From Halorutilus salinus (GTDB lineage: Archaea; Halobacteriota; Halobacteria; Halobacteriales; Halorutilaceae): DNA of 64,000 nt. Shown here in pieces: positions 28,224 to 36,785 of the stretch. Position 1 is the stretch's first letter; the number at the start of each line of letters is the position of its first letter. Position numbers and translations under genes: made by a program. Under the pieces are notes generated by a model. That model searched no databases, had not been told where the DNA came from, and saw only the letters and a program-made list of their open reading frames with translations. The stretch is taken from the NCBI RefSeq assembly GCF_026242195.1, contig NZ_RKLV01000002.1:1-64000 (forward strand), written 5' to 3'.

Positions 28224-28370
28224 ATGCCGAAGATAGAGCTAGACCCCGAAATACTGGAACGTATCGACGGACATCTCGAAGAAGGCGAGACGAGACAGGA
28301 GTTCCTTGACGAGCTAATCGATATCTACGAGAGCGAAGGCGCTTTCCTGCAGGAAGGCTACTCCGAGTAG
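28224..28370 (+). CDS. Very small acidic protein (DUF7557-like)
   Basis: A 48-residue protein starting MPKIELDPEILERIDGHLEE and ending FLQEGYSE. The pattern ELDPEILERIDGH...TRQEFLDELIDIYE resembles the short haloarchaeal antitoxin-like proteins grouped as DUF7557, with a ribbon-helix-helix-like start. A GCATTATACGC box centred about 27 bases before the ATG supports expression as a leaderless transcript. No toxin gene is adjacent; ctaA converges two bases after its end. Confidence 0.65.
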   Translation: MPKIELDPEILERIDGHLEEGETRQEFLDELIDIYESEGAFLQEGYSE

Positions 28371-28371
28371 T

Positions 28372-29253
28372 CTACACCGAACCCTTAATTTCTCCTTCGG
28401 GTTCGAGCGCGCTCGTAAGACGTAACGTAGCCACGAGAGCAACAGCGAGGAGCACAGCCGAGCCGATGTACATAGAGTCGAGCATCGGACTGAACGCCAT
28501 CACGGATCTACGACCGAGGTACGCGACACCGAGCGTAAGCACGCCCACGGCACCGAGGACGACGGCGAGCATTCGGCTTTCGAACCACCATCGACCCGTC
28601 ATAGAGACGAGTATCACCGACAGTATCAGTGCGAGAGTGACGGCGTACTGGAGAAGCTGGACTGTCGGTGTGTAGCTCGAAACGACGCCGAGATCCGTGG
28701 GGCTGAGGGCGATATGTGCGGGAAGTGTGGCGAGCGCCGTAAACAGACCGGCTTTCATACCCCTTCGGGAGAGAGAGCCTTTCCACGCCAGAACCGTTGC
28801 GACCGCGAACAGCGAGAAGATGAGTATTGCAGTCCAGAAATGGAGCGAGAGTATCGCCATCTCGTACTCGAAGACAGTTTCGCGTCCGAGGTAGACCTGT
28901 ACGGGTGTCAGTACGGTGCCGACGAGGACGAGAGGGGCAACGCGTCTATCGACGGACGACGACAGCCAAGCGACCGCGCCGGAGCCGAGTATGGCGAACC
29001 CCGCGAACATCGCAACGAACCTGTGTATCCATTCGTAGAAGCTCGGTAGGGACGCGGGGAAAAGGTTGAACGGACCCGTGTCGCACTGGGGCCAGTTCGC
29101 CTGACAGGCGAGACCCGAACCCGTCGCCTTTGCCGCGACACCGAGTACTATAGTCCCTGCGACCAGAGCCAACGTTACCGTCAGCAGGTGACGGAAACTC
29201 GCGCGTCTGAGCCACCGCGGACCTCTACCGAGCAGACGGCTGTCCGTGGACAT
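28372..29253 (-). CDS. ctaA: Heme A synthase (CtaA/COX15 family)
   Basis: A 293-residue membrane protein with about eight helices. The first helix carries ATGSGLACQANWPQCD, the conserved loop that in the family follows the first helix and contains paired cysteines, and FYEWIHRFVAMFAG holds a heme-ligand histidine; LSLHFWTAILIFSL gives another. It oxidises heme O to heme A for aa3-type terminal oxidases. The second half is more divergent. The cupredoxin gene is 46 bases upstream on the same strand, and the pair may be one unit serving oxidase assembly. Confidence 0.9.
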   Translation of the reverse strand: MSTDSRLLGRGPRWLRRASFRHLLTVTLALVAGTIVLGVAAKATGSGLACQANWPQCDTGPFNLFPASLPSFYEWIHRFVAMFAGFAILGSGAVAWLSSSVDRRVAPLVLVGTVLTPVQVYLGRETVFEYEMAILSLHFWTAILIFSLFAVATVLAWKGSLSRRGMKAGLFTALATLPAHIALSPTDLGVVSSYTPTVQLLQYAVTLALILSVILVSMTGRWWFESRMLAVVLGAVGVLTLGVAYLGRRSVMAFSPMLDSMYIGSAVLLAVALVATLRLTSALEPEGEIKGSV

Positions 29254-29299
29254 TACGTATGGATACGCGCCCGTCTTACTTAGGATACGCGATACAGTC

Positions 29300-29731
29300 T
29301 CAGGCTTCGCTGACGACGATCTGCCCTATCATCCCTCCGCGCTCGTGGGGTATGCAGAAGTAGCTGTACGTTCCGGGTACCTCGAACGTGTGCTCGTACG
29401 TCTCGCGTACGCCTATACGTCCGCCCCTGTCGTCGTACCACGCGTCACGCGCCTCCTGTTCTGTCTCGTAACCGCCGCTGGCGAAGAACTCCGCACCGTC
29501 GGGTATACCGCCCTCGTACGCCGTCACCGTATGATCCGCGCCCGACGTGTTCCTCCATCCGACGGTGTCGCCGACGGTTATCTCGAAGGTTTCGGGGATG
29601 AAAGCCATACGCCGCATACCGACGTCACAGCCCTCGCCTCCGCATAGGTTCTCCTCGCCCGTGACCGACAGACAGCCGGATAACGACGCCAGCGTACCCG
29701 CACCAACCGCGAGAAACGCGCGTCTTTTCAC
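29300..29731 (-). CDS. Halocyanin-like cupredoxin lipoprotein
   Basis: A 143-residue secreted copper protein. KRRAFLAVG and a lipobox ending SLSGC suggest export by the Tat route and lipid anchoring outside the membrane. The cupredoxin domain has FEITVGDTVGWRNTSGADHT with the first histidine ligand, then YFCIPHERGGM supplying Cys, His and Met, the complete type 1 copper site. A loop of about 30 residues between them is long for plastocyanin. It may shuttle electrons to a terminal oxidase. Confidence 0.88.
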   Translation of the reverse strand: MKRRAFLAVGAGTLASLSGCLSVTGEENLCGGEGCDVGMRRMAFIPETFEITVGDTVGWRNTSGADHTVTAYEGGIPDGAEFFASGGYETEQEARDAWYDDRGGRIGVRETYEHTFEVPGTYSYFCIPHERGGMIGQIVVSEA

Positions 29732-29782
29732 GCCTGAGATACGTTCCCTCGGCGAATAACCGTGTTGGTTCGTGGTCGAAGC

Positions 29783-31255
29783 TCAGAACACGAGGTAGTT
29801 ACGTTCCTCGTCCTGCTCCGAGATCCATTTCGTCTCCGTCATCTCGTCTATTATCCATTCGCCGTTGAACCTGCCGACGCCCGACTGCTTCACACCGCCG
29901 AAAGGCATGTGTGGTTCGTCGTGCATCGGCTGGTCGTTGATATGTACCATACCCGCCTCGATTCCGTCGGCGAGGTCGCGAGCGCGGTCGAAGTCCTGAC
30001 AGTGTACGGCGCTCGAAAGACCGTACTCGGTATCGTTCGCAATCTCAACAGCCTCGTCGTCATCCGAATAAGGAATGATAGGCGCGACGGGTCCGAAGTG
30101 CTCGTTGCACGCCGCCGACATCTCGTTGGTCGCGTCCGAAAGGACGGTGGGTTCGACGAAAAGACCGTCGGCGTCGCCACCCGTTTCGAGCGTAGCCCCC
30201 GCGTCGACGGTCTCCTCTATGAAACGCAGGATCTGATCCCTCTGCGACTCGTTGATCAGTGGACCGATGATGTTCGAAGCGTCGCCGGGGTCGCCGACAC
30301 CGAGATCCTCGACGCGTGAGACGAACTCGTCGACGTAGTCGTCGTAGACATCCTCGTGGACGATATGACGGTTGATGGAGACGCATATCTGTCCTTGGTG
30401 CATGAACGTCCCGAACATACCCGCCGTAACCGCCCAGTCGAGGTCGATGTCGTCCGTAACGACGTACGGACAGTTACCGCCGAGTTCGAGAGCGACCTCG
30501 GAGACGTTGTCGCCCGCGAGACGTCCGACGCGTCGACCGACACCAGTCGAACCCGTGAAGTTGACCGACCCCGCGCGGTCGTCGCTCACGACGGCGTCGC
30601 CTATGTCCGAACCCTTCCCTGTGACGACGTTGAGGACGCCGTCGGGCAGACCCGCTTCCTCGAAAAGGCGCGCCACCGCGAGACCGCCGCTTATGGGCGT
30701 CTCCGTCGACGGCTTGAGAACGACGCTGTTCCCCGTGAGTACCGCGGGGGCGAGCGCACGCATCGCCATGTAGAACGGGAAGTTCCACGGGCATACGGTC
30801 GAAACGACCCCCACGGGTTCACGTACGACACGGTTGGTCTTTCCGTCGAACTCCGAACCGTACTCGCTCTCCATATCGTCGAACCCCGCCATCCAGTCGA
30901 CGATGTTACGCGCGAAGTTGAACTCCCCCATCTGCTTCGCCATCGCGCTCCCCGCCTCAACCTGCAGAAGCTCCTTTATCTCGCTCATACGTGACATCAT
31001 CGTCGAGTTGAGCTCGCGCAGGAACTCCTGACGCTCCTCGTGCGAACGTGCGCCCCAGTCCTCCTGCGCCTCCTCCGCGGCGTCGAAGGCGTCCTTTACG
31101 TCGTCCTCGTCACACGCGGGAACCTGAGCGATGACCTCCTGCGTCGACGGATCCTGTACCTCGGTGCTTCCGCCGTCGGGCGTGTACCATTCGCCGTCTA
31201 CGTAGATTCTGTTCCAGTCGGCGTCGGTCGAGTAATGCTCCTCCTGAATCGACAT
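29783..31255 (-). CDS. NAD(P)-dependent aldehyde dehydrogenase
   Basis: A 490-residue aldehyde dehydrogenase. The nucleotide fold has CPWNFPFYMAMRALAP and FTGSTGVGRRVGRLAG; the general-base glutamate is in ALELGGNCPYV and the nucleophile cysteine in GQICVSINR. VHINDQPMHDEPHMPFGG and KQSGVGRF close the domain. The frame runs back to 31399, but the ATG at 31255 starts MSIQEEHYS and sits 27 bases after a TATA box, so I use it. Substrate unknown. Confidence 0.92.
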   Translation of the reverse strand: MSIQEEHYSTDADWNRIYVDGEWYTPDGGSTEVQDPSTQEVIAQVPACDEDDVKDAFDAAEEAQEDWGARSHEERQEFLRELNSTMMSRMSEIKELLQVEAGSAMAKQMGEFNFARNIVDWMAGFDDMESEYGSEFDGKTNRVVREPVGVVSTVCPWNFPFYMAMRALAPAVLTGNSVVLKPSTETPISGGLAVARLFEEAGLPDGVLNVVTGKGSDIGDAVVSDDRAGSVNFTGSTGVGRRVGRLAGDNVSEVALELGGNCPYVVTDDIDLDWAVTAGMFGTFMHQGQICVSINRHIVHEDVYDDYVDEFVSRVEDLGVGDPGDASNIIGPLINESQRDQILRFIEETVDAGATLETGGDADGLFVEPTVLSDATNEMSAACNEHFGPVAPIIPYSDDDEAVEIANDTEYGLSSAVHCQDFDRARDLADGIEAGMVHINDQPMHDEPHMPFGGVKQSGVGRFNGEWIIDEMTETKWISEQDEERNYLVF

Positions 31256-31277
31256 GTCTAATACTGTCGCGTCGGCG

Positions 31278-31287
31278 TAATATAACT
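31278..31287 (-). promoter_or_regulatory. TATA box of the aldehyde dehydrogenase gene
   Basis: AGTTATATTA on the minus strand is centred 27 bases before the ATG at 31255, pointing to a leaderless transcript. Confidence 0.65.
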
Positions 31288-31424
31288 TCTGCCGCAGACG
31301 GACGGTGTGCACGCTCACCAAGCCTGTTCTCTCATAGGGTATGCGTCGCCGTGTAAAGCTTCTCCAAACCCACACAGTTTCGAGTAGTCTGAGTTCCAAA
31401 GGAGAAGGATACCCTATGCTGTCG

Positions 31425-33059
31425 TTATCCTCCGTCGGCTACTGCGGTTCCTTCCGGGGTATTCTCGGTTTTGTTCCGGGTACTGAACCGATCGAGTTGT
31501 TTTTGGAGCTTGTCGGCGTTCTGTGAGAGGGACTTTGCTCCGGAAGCTATCTGGGATATAGAGGCGGTCTGTTCTTCGGTGGCGGCTGCGACGCCTTCAA
31601 TTTCGTCGCTGGTCTTGCGGCTTCTGTCGGTGGCTTCACCTACCATAGCAACGACCTCTTCTGTGGCGGCGGCCTGTTCATCGGTGGCTTCGTTTATAGA
31701 CTGGACGCCTTGGTTAGCCTCGGAGACGTATTCTGTTATCTCTTCGATGTCTTCAATGCCTTGTTCTACCCTTTCGACGGCTTCTGAGACGGTCTTACGC
31801 ATGTTGCGTATCTCGGAGACGGAGTCGGAGGTTATCTCTTGCACGTTGGTTATGAGCTTATCGACCTGACGTGTGGAGTCGGCTGTTTCCTCGGCTAAGT
31901 CCTTGATTTCGTCGGCAACGACGGTGAATCCCTCGCTTCCCTGTTCGGACCGTGCGGCTTCGATTGAGGCGTTTATAGCGAGCATATCGGTCTCGTCGGC
32001 GATTTCGTCTATCACATCGACTATTTCGCCTATCTGCTCCATCTCTTGGTCGAGTTCTTCTATACTGTCGGCGATTTCGTCGGCATCCTGTTCGAGCTGG
32101 TTCATCTGTTGGAGGATGCCGGACGTGCGGTCGTTTGCGTCGTCGGCGCGTTCGTTGGCGTCTTCGGAGAGCTGTGCGACCTCACCGGAGGTAGAGGCGA
32201 TCTCTTCGATGGTAGAAGAGAGGCTGTTCATCTCTTCGCTTACGGTTTCGAACCTTTCGTTCTGTTCGGAGATGGCTGAGGATATCTTCTCCGCGCTCTG
32301 GTTTATTTCGGTGCTTGTGTCTTCCATCTCCCCGACCCCGGTTTCGACCTCGACGCTTATCCGGTCGACGTCGTCGGAGAGTTGTTTGACAAGATCCATG
32401 GTGGACTCGAGGTCATCGAGCATGCTGTTGAACGAGACGGCGATACGTTGCATCGCCTCGTTCTCCGTTTCCTCGTCCAAACGTTCCGTTAGGTCTCCGT
32501 CGGCGACCCTTTCGATCTTTTCGCCGTAGTTTCGCGCCTGTCTCCGTAGCGATTCCGCTCTCTTTTCGGCTTTTTCACTTTCCTCTTGTGCTCTATTTTC
32601 TGCATCGCGTGCCTCCTTTGCTACCGTCTCCGCTTCGGATATCCTATCCTGAAGCTTACCGGCTAGATCCTCTATCCCTCGGTAAACCTCTCCTATCTCA
32701 TCCGGGCGCTGTTCCTCTATCTCTATACCGTACTTTCCGTCCGCGATATACCTGTTTGCCTCCTGCAGGTTCTTGATTATGAGGTACATCTCGCCGTATA
32801 TGAAACCTCCCGCACCGAGAACCAAAACGGCGATTATCGCTGTCATTACGGGATCACGTAGGACTAAACCGGCATAGAGAATGCTGATACCTGTGGCAAC
32901 CACGGCATGCACCCATAGTTGCCGGTTAAGCGTCTTCCGCCAGAACTTCGGTGTATAACCCTTGATTCCGTTTGAGATACGTGACATAATCGACCAAATG
33001 AGAGCAGAACCTGAACCGGAGGGGGATACTGTAACCTGTTCTTGATCCTGTTGACTCAT
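31425..33059 (-). CDS. Methyl-accepting transducer (Htr-type)
   Basis: A 544-residue chemotaxis/phototaxis transducer. Two membrane helices (about residues 48-68 and 71-96) are joined by only a few residues, so there is no external sensor domain. Two HAMP-like linkers follow (near 95-150 and 185-235), then a long methyl-accepting coiled coil whose hairpin tip, ETDMLAINASIEAARSEQGS and FTVVADEIKDLAEE, binds CheA/CheW. A rhodopsin partner is not next to it. The signal may be membrane energy, a cytosolic ligand or a partner protein. Confidence 0.9.
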   Translation of the reverse strand: MSQQDQEQVTVSPSGSGSALIWSIMSRISNGIKGYTPKFWRKTLNRQLWVHAVVATGISILYAGLVLRDPVMTAIIAVLVLGAGGFIYGEMYLIIKNLQEANRYIADGKYGIEIEEQRPDEIGEVYRGIEDLAGKLQDRISEAETVAKEARDAENRAQEESEKAEKRAESLRRQARNYGEKIERVADGDLTERLDEETENEAMQRIAVSFNSMLDDLESTMDLVKQLSDDVDRISVEVETGVGEMEDTSTEINQSAEKISSAISEQNERFETVSEEMNSLSSTIEEIASTSGEVAQLSEDANERADDANDRTSGILQQMNQLEQDADEIADSIEELDQEMEQIGEIVDVIDEIADETDMLAINASIEAARSEQGSEGFTVVADEIKDLAEETADSTRQVDKLITNVQEITSDSVSEIRNMRKTVSEAVERVEQGIEDIEEITEYVSEANQGVQSINEATDEQAAATEEVVAMVGEATDRSRKTSDEIEGVAAATEEQTASISQIASGAKSLSQNADKLQKQLDRFSTRNKTENTPEGTAVADGG

Positions 33060-33150
33060 ACCTGTGGATTCTCGAAGAAGAACAAAAAACTACTTGTAAC
33101 TCTATCAGATCTGATACCAGACCTCTAACCACCTATCCGGTAGCTACCTT

Positions 33151-33255
33151 TCCCCGTGCCGCGTTTCGCGCCCATAGGTGTAGAGTTAAGCGACATAGCC
33201 GTCGCGCACGAGACGCCTCTCGAAGAGGTCGGCGGGCGTGTCGGTATCGACGCGT
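33151..33255 (+). repeat. Partial duplicate of the fen1 5' end
   Basis: This stretch aligns without gaps to 35675-35779, the upstream edge and first 27 codons of fen1. I count 91 of 105 matches (72 of 79 after the start codon). The start codon is ATA instead of ATG, and similarity stops abruptly at GACGCGT. Several differences are silent or conservative, so the copies diverged as related genes rather than by random decay. Confidence 0.85.
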
Positions 33256-33390
33256 CCGTGACGTATCCGTCCTCTGGTACCCGTCGTTGATAGCCTCAAG
33301 AACCGGACCGCGCGTCGAAGGTAGTCTATGTAACCCCGAACCGCCGGAAACCCCGCGACCTGCGTAAGATGAACAGGCTACCATATATGA

Positions 33391-33657
33391 CAAACTGATA
33401 TCTCCTATGAACTTTCGAAACAAGGCGCTACTACAGGGAGAGGAGACGGAACAATACACCAAGATTATGACCCTGAATATAAGAGATTCTTTATGAATGG
33501 TGTACAGAGTGAGGGTGGAGACTCAGGGGGACCCGTTGTTGAGGAGTGGCTTAATTACTCCTTGGTAGCAGGAATACACGTCGGAAGTAGAGGGGATAGA
33601 GGACCATACTGTATGTCTATGGAAGACATTGAGTTCAGTTTAGACGTGGTTGTATGA
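33391..33657 (+). pseudogene. Trypsin-like serine protease, C-terminal fragment
   Basis: An open frame of 88 codons without its own beginning: SKQGATTGRGDGTI matches the loop before the active site of S1 proteases, GGDSGGPVV holds the catalytic serine with its oxyanion glycine, and LVAGIHVGSRGD is the strand after it. The catalytic His and Asp regions are missing; a TGA at 33388-33390 precedes the frame and the fen1-like fragment lies just upstream. The stop overlaps the next gene by ATGA, showing that protease and lipoprotein were once one operon. Confidence 0.75.
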
Positions 33658-34517
33658 ACCTGGGACGCCGAAGCTTCGTGGCTACCGTCGCCGTAGTCAT
33701 GTCAGGATGTATCGACGGAGAAAACGATACTCCCGCAAATGATAACGAAGAGACCAACGGAACCGATACCGAGAACCAGACCGACGAGTCGCTAAACGAG
33801 TCGGAGTACGGTGGCTTAGCTGAGGAAGGCACGCGGATATTCGAAGAGGAAGTGAACGTTGAACTACCGTATGGAGACGATTATTCGCCACAAGAACTGC
33901 TTATTTATAACTCGGGGGAGAAGAAGGTAGACGCAACAGTTCGAATACTAGAGGACGGCGAAGTAATCTACTCCGTGACCCTTGTACAAGAGGAGGGGCG
34001 CGGTTACAGGTATCCGGAGTTCATGGCTAAGACAGGCGAATTCGAGGTTGAGGTAGAGCTGGATGAAGAGGCACACGAACTCGAATGCAAGACGGGACCG
34101 GGGTTTAGCAACATGGCTGTTGAACTCCCCGAAGTCAAAGGATGTACGAGTCCTAAGCATGCGAACATAACCATCCGGAGGGTCACGGAGACACCCGACG
34201 AGGTAGATCCTGTGTCTTCCGAGGAACCCTCGGAGTACGATACCGTCGAATACTATGTCGAGTGGTACAGAGACTGTAAGGACAACCCTGAGGAGAAAGA
34301 CCTGTGCGCGACCGAGAACGGTGAACTCGACTTCGCACGTGGCGGGGTTTCGGGCAGGTCTTACGAGGAGTTTGAACGTATCATAGAGAAGTTCCCGAGC
34401 TACGGATCGGAGGAGGACGGTTATCCGACAACGGAGAAGGACGGTTATCCGGCAGGGACGTACATCCGGCACGACGGCGAGATATACGTCTTCAGAATGC
34501 TCTTTGCAAGGGCGTAA
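33654..34517 (+). CDS. Secreted lipoprotein, partner of the protease fragment
   Basis: A 287-residue lipoprotein: GRRSFVATVAVVMSGC gives a Tat-like twin arginine and a lipobox, followed by a Thr/Asn/Asp/Glu-rich linker. The folded part has a beta-sandwich look (LPYGDDYSPQELLIYNSG, then KVDATVRILEDGEV and GEFEVEVELDEE) with cysteines in ELECKTG and VKGCTSPK, and a C-terminal YVEWYRDCKDN...YIRHDGEIYVF domain. The same two-part plan recurs in the next gene, so they are paralogues. Function unknown. Confidence 0.7.
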   Translation: MNLGRRSFVATVAVVMSGCIDGENDTPANDNEETNGTDTENQTDESLNESEYGGLAEEGTRIFEEEVNVELPYGDDYSPQELLIYNSGEKKVDATVRILEDGEVIYSVTLVQEEGRGYRYPEFMAKTGEFEVEVELDEEAHELECKTGPGFSNMAVELPEVKGCTSPKHANITIRRVTETPDEVDPVSSEEPSEYDTVEYYVEWYRDCKDNPEEKDLCATENGELDFARGGVSGRSYEEFERIIEKFPSYGSEEDGYPTTEKDGYPAGTYIRHDGEIYVFRMLFARA

Positions 34518-34522
34518 CATCC

Positions 34523-35641
34523 GTGACGGGATACCAGTTCGAAGATGACCGGCGTGTACTCTACGCAACTGTTGCCGGTCTTGTACTCGTCGCTTGCGCG
34601 GGGGTTCTGTACGCCGTCGTTAATCTCGGAGGAATGCGACCATCCACGGTAGGTGTTGACGCAGAAATTACAGAGAATTCAACCTCAGGCGAGGTGACAG
34701 TTACCGTTAGAAGCATAGAAAACAGGGTGGAGGGGCTGAACATCACCACCGAACACGGAGGAGGGACCGGAGAACTCCTGACCGGGGTCTCCGAGGGCGA
34801 CGCGGTGACGTTGGAAGCGGTCGATGAACCCGACTGGCGCGAGAACGGCACGGGTACGTACGACGCCGACGGCGATGAGATACAGGTGGTGGCGGTACTC
34901 AACGACACGCGGGTTATCGTTGTCTCACACGAGACAGATACTGTCGGTGATGACCCCGATAACGCGACCCAGAACACGGACGACCGGAACGACGGTCTTC
35001 GACGTGGCGACGTAGAGGTTGTGAACGAGAGCTTCTACGTCGAGTCGCCGTACGGCGGCGAACCCGCTAAGCCGATGCAGGTCATCAACGACGGCGACGG
35101 CACGGTGGGCGGAACAGTTGAGGTCTTCGAAGGGGACGATCGTCTGTATGCCGCCGAACTCAGGATGGCGAGCGCCAGTACCTACACCGATGCGTTTGAG
35201 ATAGGACGCGAAGGCGAGTACGAGGTGCGTGTCAACACCGACAGCGACAAAGCCACAGGAACGTGGCGCGTCCGTGAAGGCTATCCGAGGCTCGTCGTTC
35301 TACTTGACCAACCGAAGGTCGTCTCTGTCGCTACGCGGGGCTACGTTGAGGTGACCGCACACGGATCCGCGCCCGAAGACGCCCAAACCGTCACCTCCGA
35401 CGAACTGGCGAAGTACGAACCTGTCTACGGTATCGTGGTCGAATACCACCGCTGTAGGCTCGAAACCGACGACGAGGACTGTGAGGGTGGCGGAGAGGTA
35501 GCGGGTGACGACTGGGTGAACGCCACCGATGCTGTGGACGAGCTTCCTCTGTACAACGGCGAAGGCGGACTGTCGGGCGTCTACGTCGAACACGAGGGCG
35601 AGATATACAGCTTCGGCATTACGACACAGCTGTCCGGGTGA
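34523..35641 (+). CDS. Membrane-anchored protein with pilin-like and paralogous surface domains
   Basis: A 372-residue protein starting at a GTG five bases after the preceding gene. One N-terminal helix (about residues 12-33) anchors it. Residues 40-135 resemble the beta domain that follows the helix in haloarchaeal type IV pilin-like proteins (GEVTVTVRSIENRVEGLNI ending GDEIQVVAVLNDTRVIV). From about 165 it parallels the neighbouring lipoprotein: SFYVESPYGGEPAKPMQVIN, GTVEVFEGDDRLYAAEL, IVVEYHRC and YVEHEGEIYSF. Function unknown. Confidence 0.65.
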   Translation: MTGYQFEDDRRVLYATVAGLVLVACAGVLYAVVNLGGMRPSTVGVDAEITENSTSGEVTVTVRSIENRVEGLNITTEHGGGTGELLTGVSEGDAVTLEAVDEPDWRENGTGTYDADGDEIQVVAVLNDTRVIVVSHETDTVGDDPDNATQNTDDRNDGLRRGDVEVVNESFYVESPYGGEPAKPMQVINDGDGTVGGTVEVFEGDDRLYAAELRMASASTYTDAFEIGREGEYEVRVNTDSDKATGTWRVREGYPRLVVLLDQPKVVSVATRGYVEVTAHGSAPEDAQTVTSDELAKYEPVYGIVVEYHRCRLETDDEDCEGGGEVAGDDWVNATDAVDELPLYNGEGGLSGVYVEHEGEIYSFGITTQLSG

Positions 35642-35697
35642 CGCGGAAGACACCGATACGCCGACAGTTCTTTTTCGCCGCGCCGTCTTTCGCCACC

Positions 35698-36684
35698 ATG
35701 GGAGTAGAGTTAGGCGACGTAGTGGTCGCGCACGAGACACCTCTCGAAGAAGTCGGCGGGCGTGTCGGTATCGACGCGTACAACGCCCTCTACGGCTTCC
35801 TCGCTAACATACGCGGACGCGACGGCGAACCGCTCAAGGACTCGAAGGGGCGCGTCACGTCCCACCTCAGCGGCCTTCTGTACCGTACGGCGAACCTGTA
35901 CGAGGCGGGAATCAAGCCGTGTTACGTCTTCGACGGCGAACCGCCCGCTTTGAAGCAGAAGACGCTCGAACAGCGCGATGAGCGTAGGAGCGATGCGGAG
36001 GAGGCGTACGAGGAGGCGGCGCGGCGCGGCGACGAGAAAGCGATGTTGAAGCACGCGCAACAGGCGACGCGTCTCGAACCGCCGCAGGTAGAGACGTCGG
36101 TAAACCTCCTCGACTCACTCAACGTTCCCTGGCTCGAAGCACCCGCCGAGGGCGAGGCACAGGCTGTCCGTATGTGCAGGGACGACGCCCTCAACTCCGT
36201 GGGTTCGCAGGACTACGACTCACTTCTTTTCGGAGCGCCGACGCTCGTCCGTAACCTTGCTATACGCGGACGCGGGGGCGACGAACTCGTCCCTGAACGT
36301 ATCGTCCTCGAAGAGACGCTCGATGAGCTCGGCTTGACACGCGAGCAACTTGTCGAGGTCGCGGTTCTCATCGGGACGGACTACAACGACGGTATACACG
36401 GCTACGGTCCTAAGACCGCCCTCGAAACGGTGCGCGACGGCGGTTTCGACGAGGCGGTCGACGAACACGCCGACGAGTTCGGCGTCGACGTTGACGACGT
36501 GAAGACGCTGTTCCTCGAACCCCAGACAACCGGCGACTACACGGTTGAATGGGAGACTCCCGACGTTGACGCCGCCGTCTCGCTGCTCGTCGACGAACAC
36601 GACTTTTCGCGCGACCGTGTCGCCTCCGCCGTCGGACGTATCGAGGACGCCACCACGCAGTCGTCGCTCGACAGGTGGTCGTAG
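35698..36684 (+). CDS. fen: Flap endonuclease FEN1
   Basis: A 328-residue 5' flap endonuclease for Okazaki fragment maturation and repair. It begins MGVELGDVV; the frame is open from 35638 but the ATG at 35698 is the family start. Acidic metal motifs are VFDGEPP near 80, PAEGEAQAVRM near 145, SQDYDSLLFG near 167 and IGTDYNDGIHGYGPKTAL near 224. The end TQSSLDRW is a PCNA-binding PIP box. The 5' end is duplicated at 33151-33255. Confidence 0.96.
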   Translation: MGVELGDVVVAHETPLEEVGGRVGIDAYNALYGFLANIRGRDGEPLKDSKGRVTSHLSGLLYRTANLYEAGIKPCYVFDGEPPALKQKTLEQRDERRSDAEEAYEEAARRGDEKAMLKHAQQATRLEPPQVETSVNLLDSLNVPWLEAPAEGEAQAVRMCRDDALNSVGSQDYDSLLFGAPTLVRNLAIRGRGGDELVPERIVLEETLDELGLTREQLVEVAVLIGTDYNDGIHGYGPKTALETVRDGGFDEAVDEHADEFGVDVDDVKTLFLEPQTTGDYTVEWETPDVDAAVSLLVDEHDFSRDRVASAVGRIEDATTQSSLDRWS

Positions 36685-36785
36685 TGACGGATGGGGGCGA
36701 GACCGAACAACGCCGACGAAGCCGGAACCGAAAAGCGTTAACCCGTCGACCGCCCCGTTACGGTAGATTCTAAGGGGCAACGACG

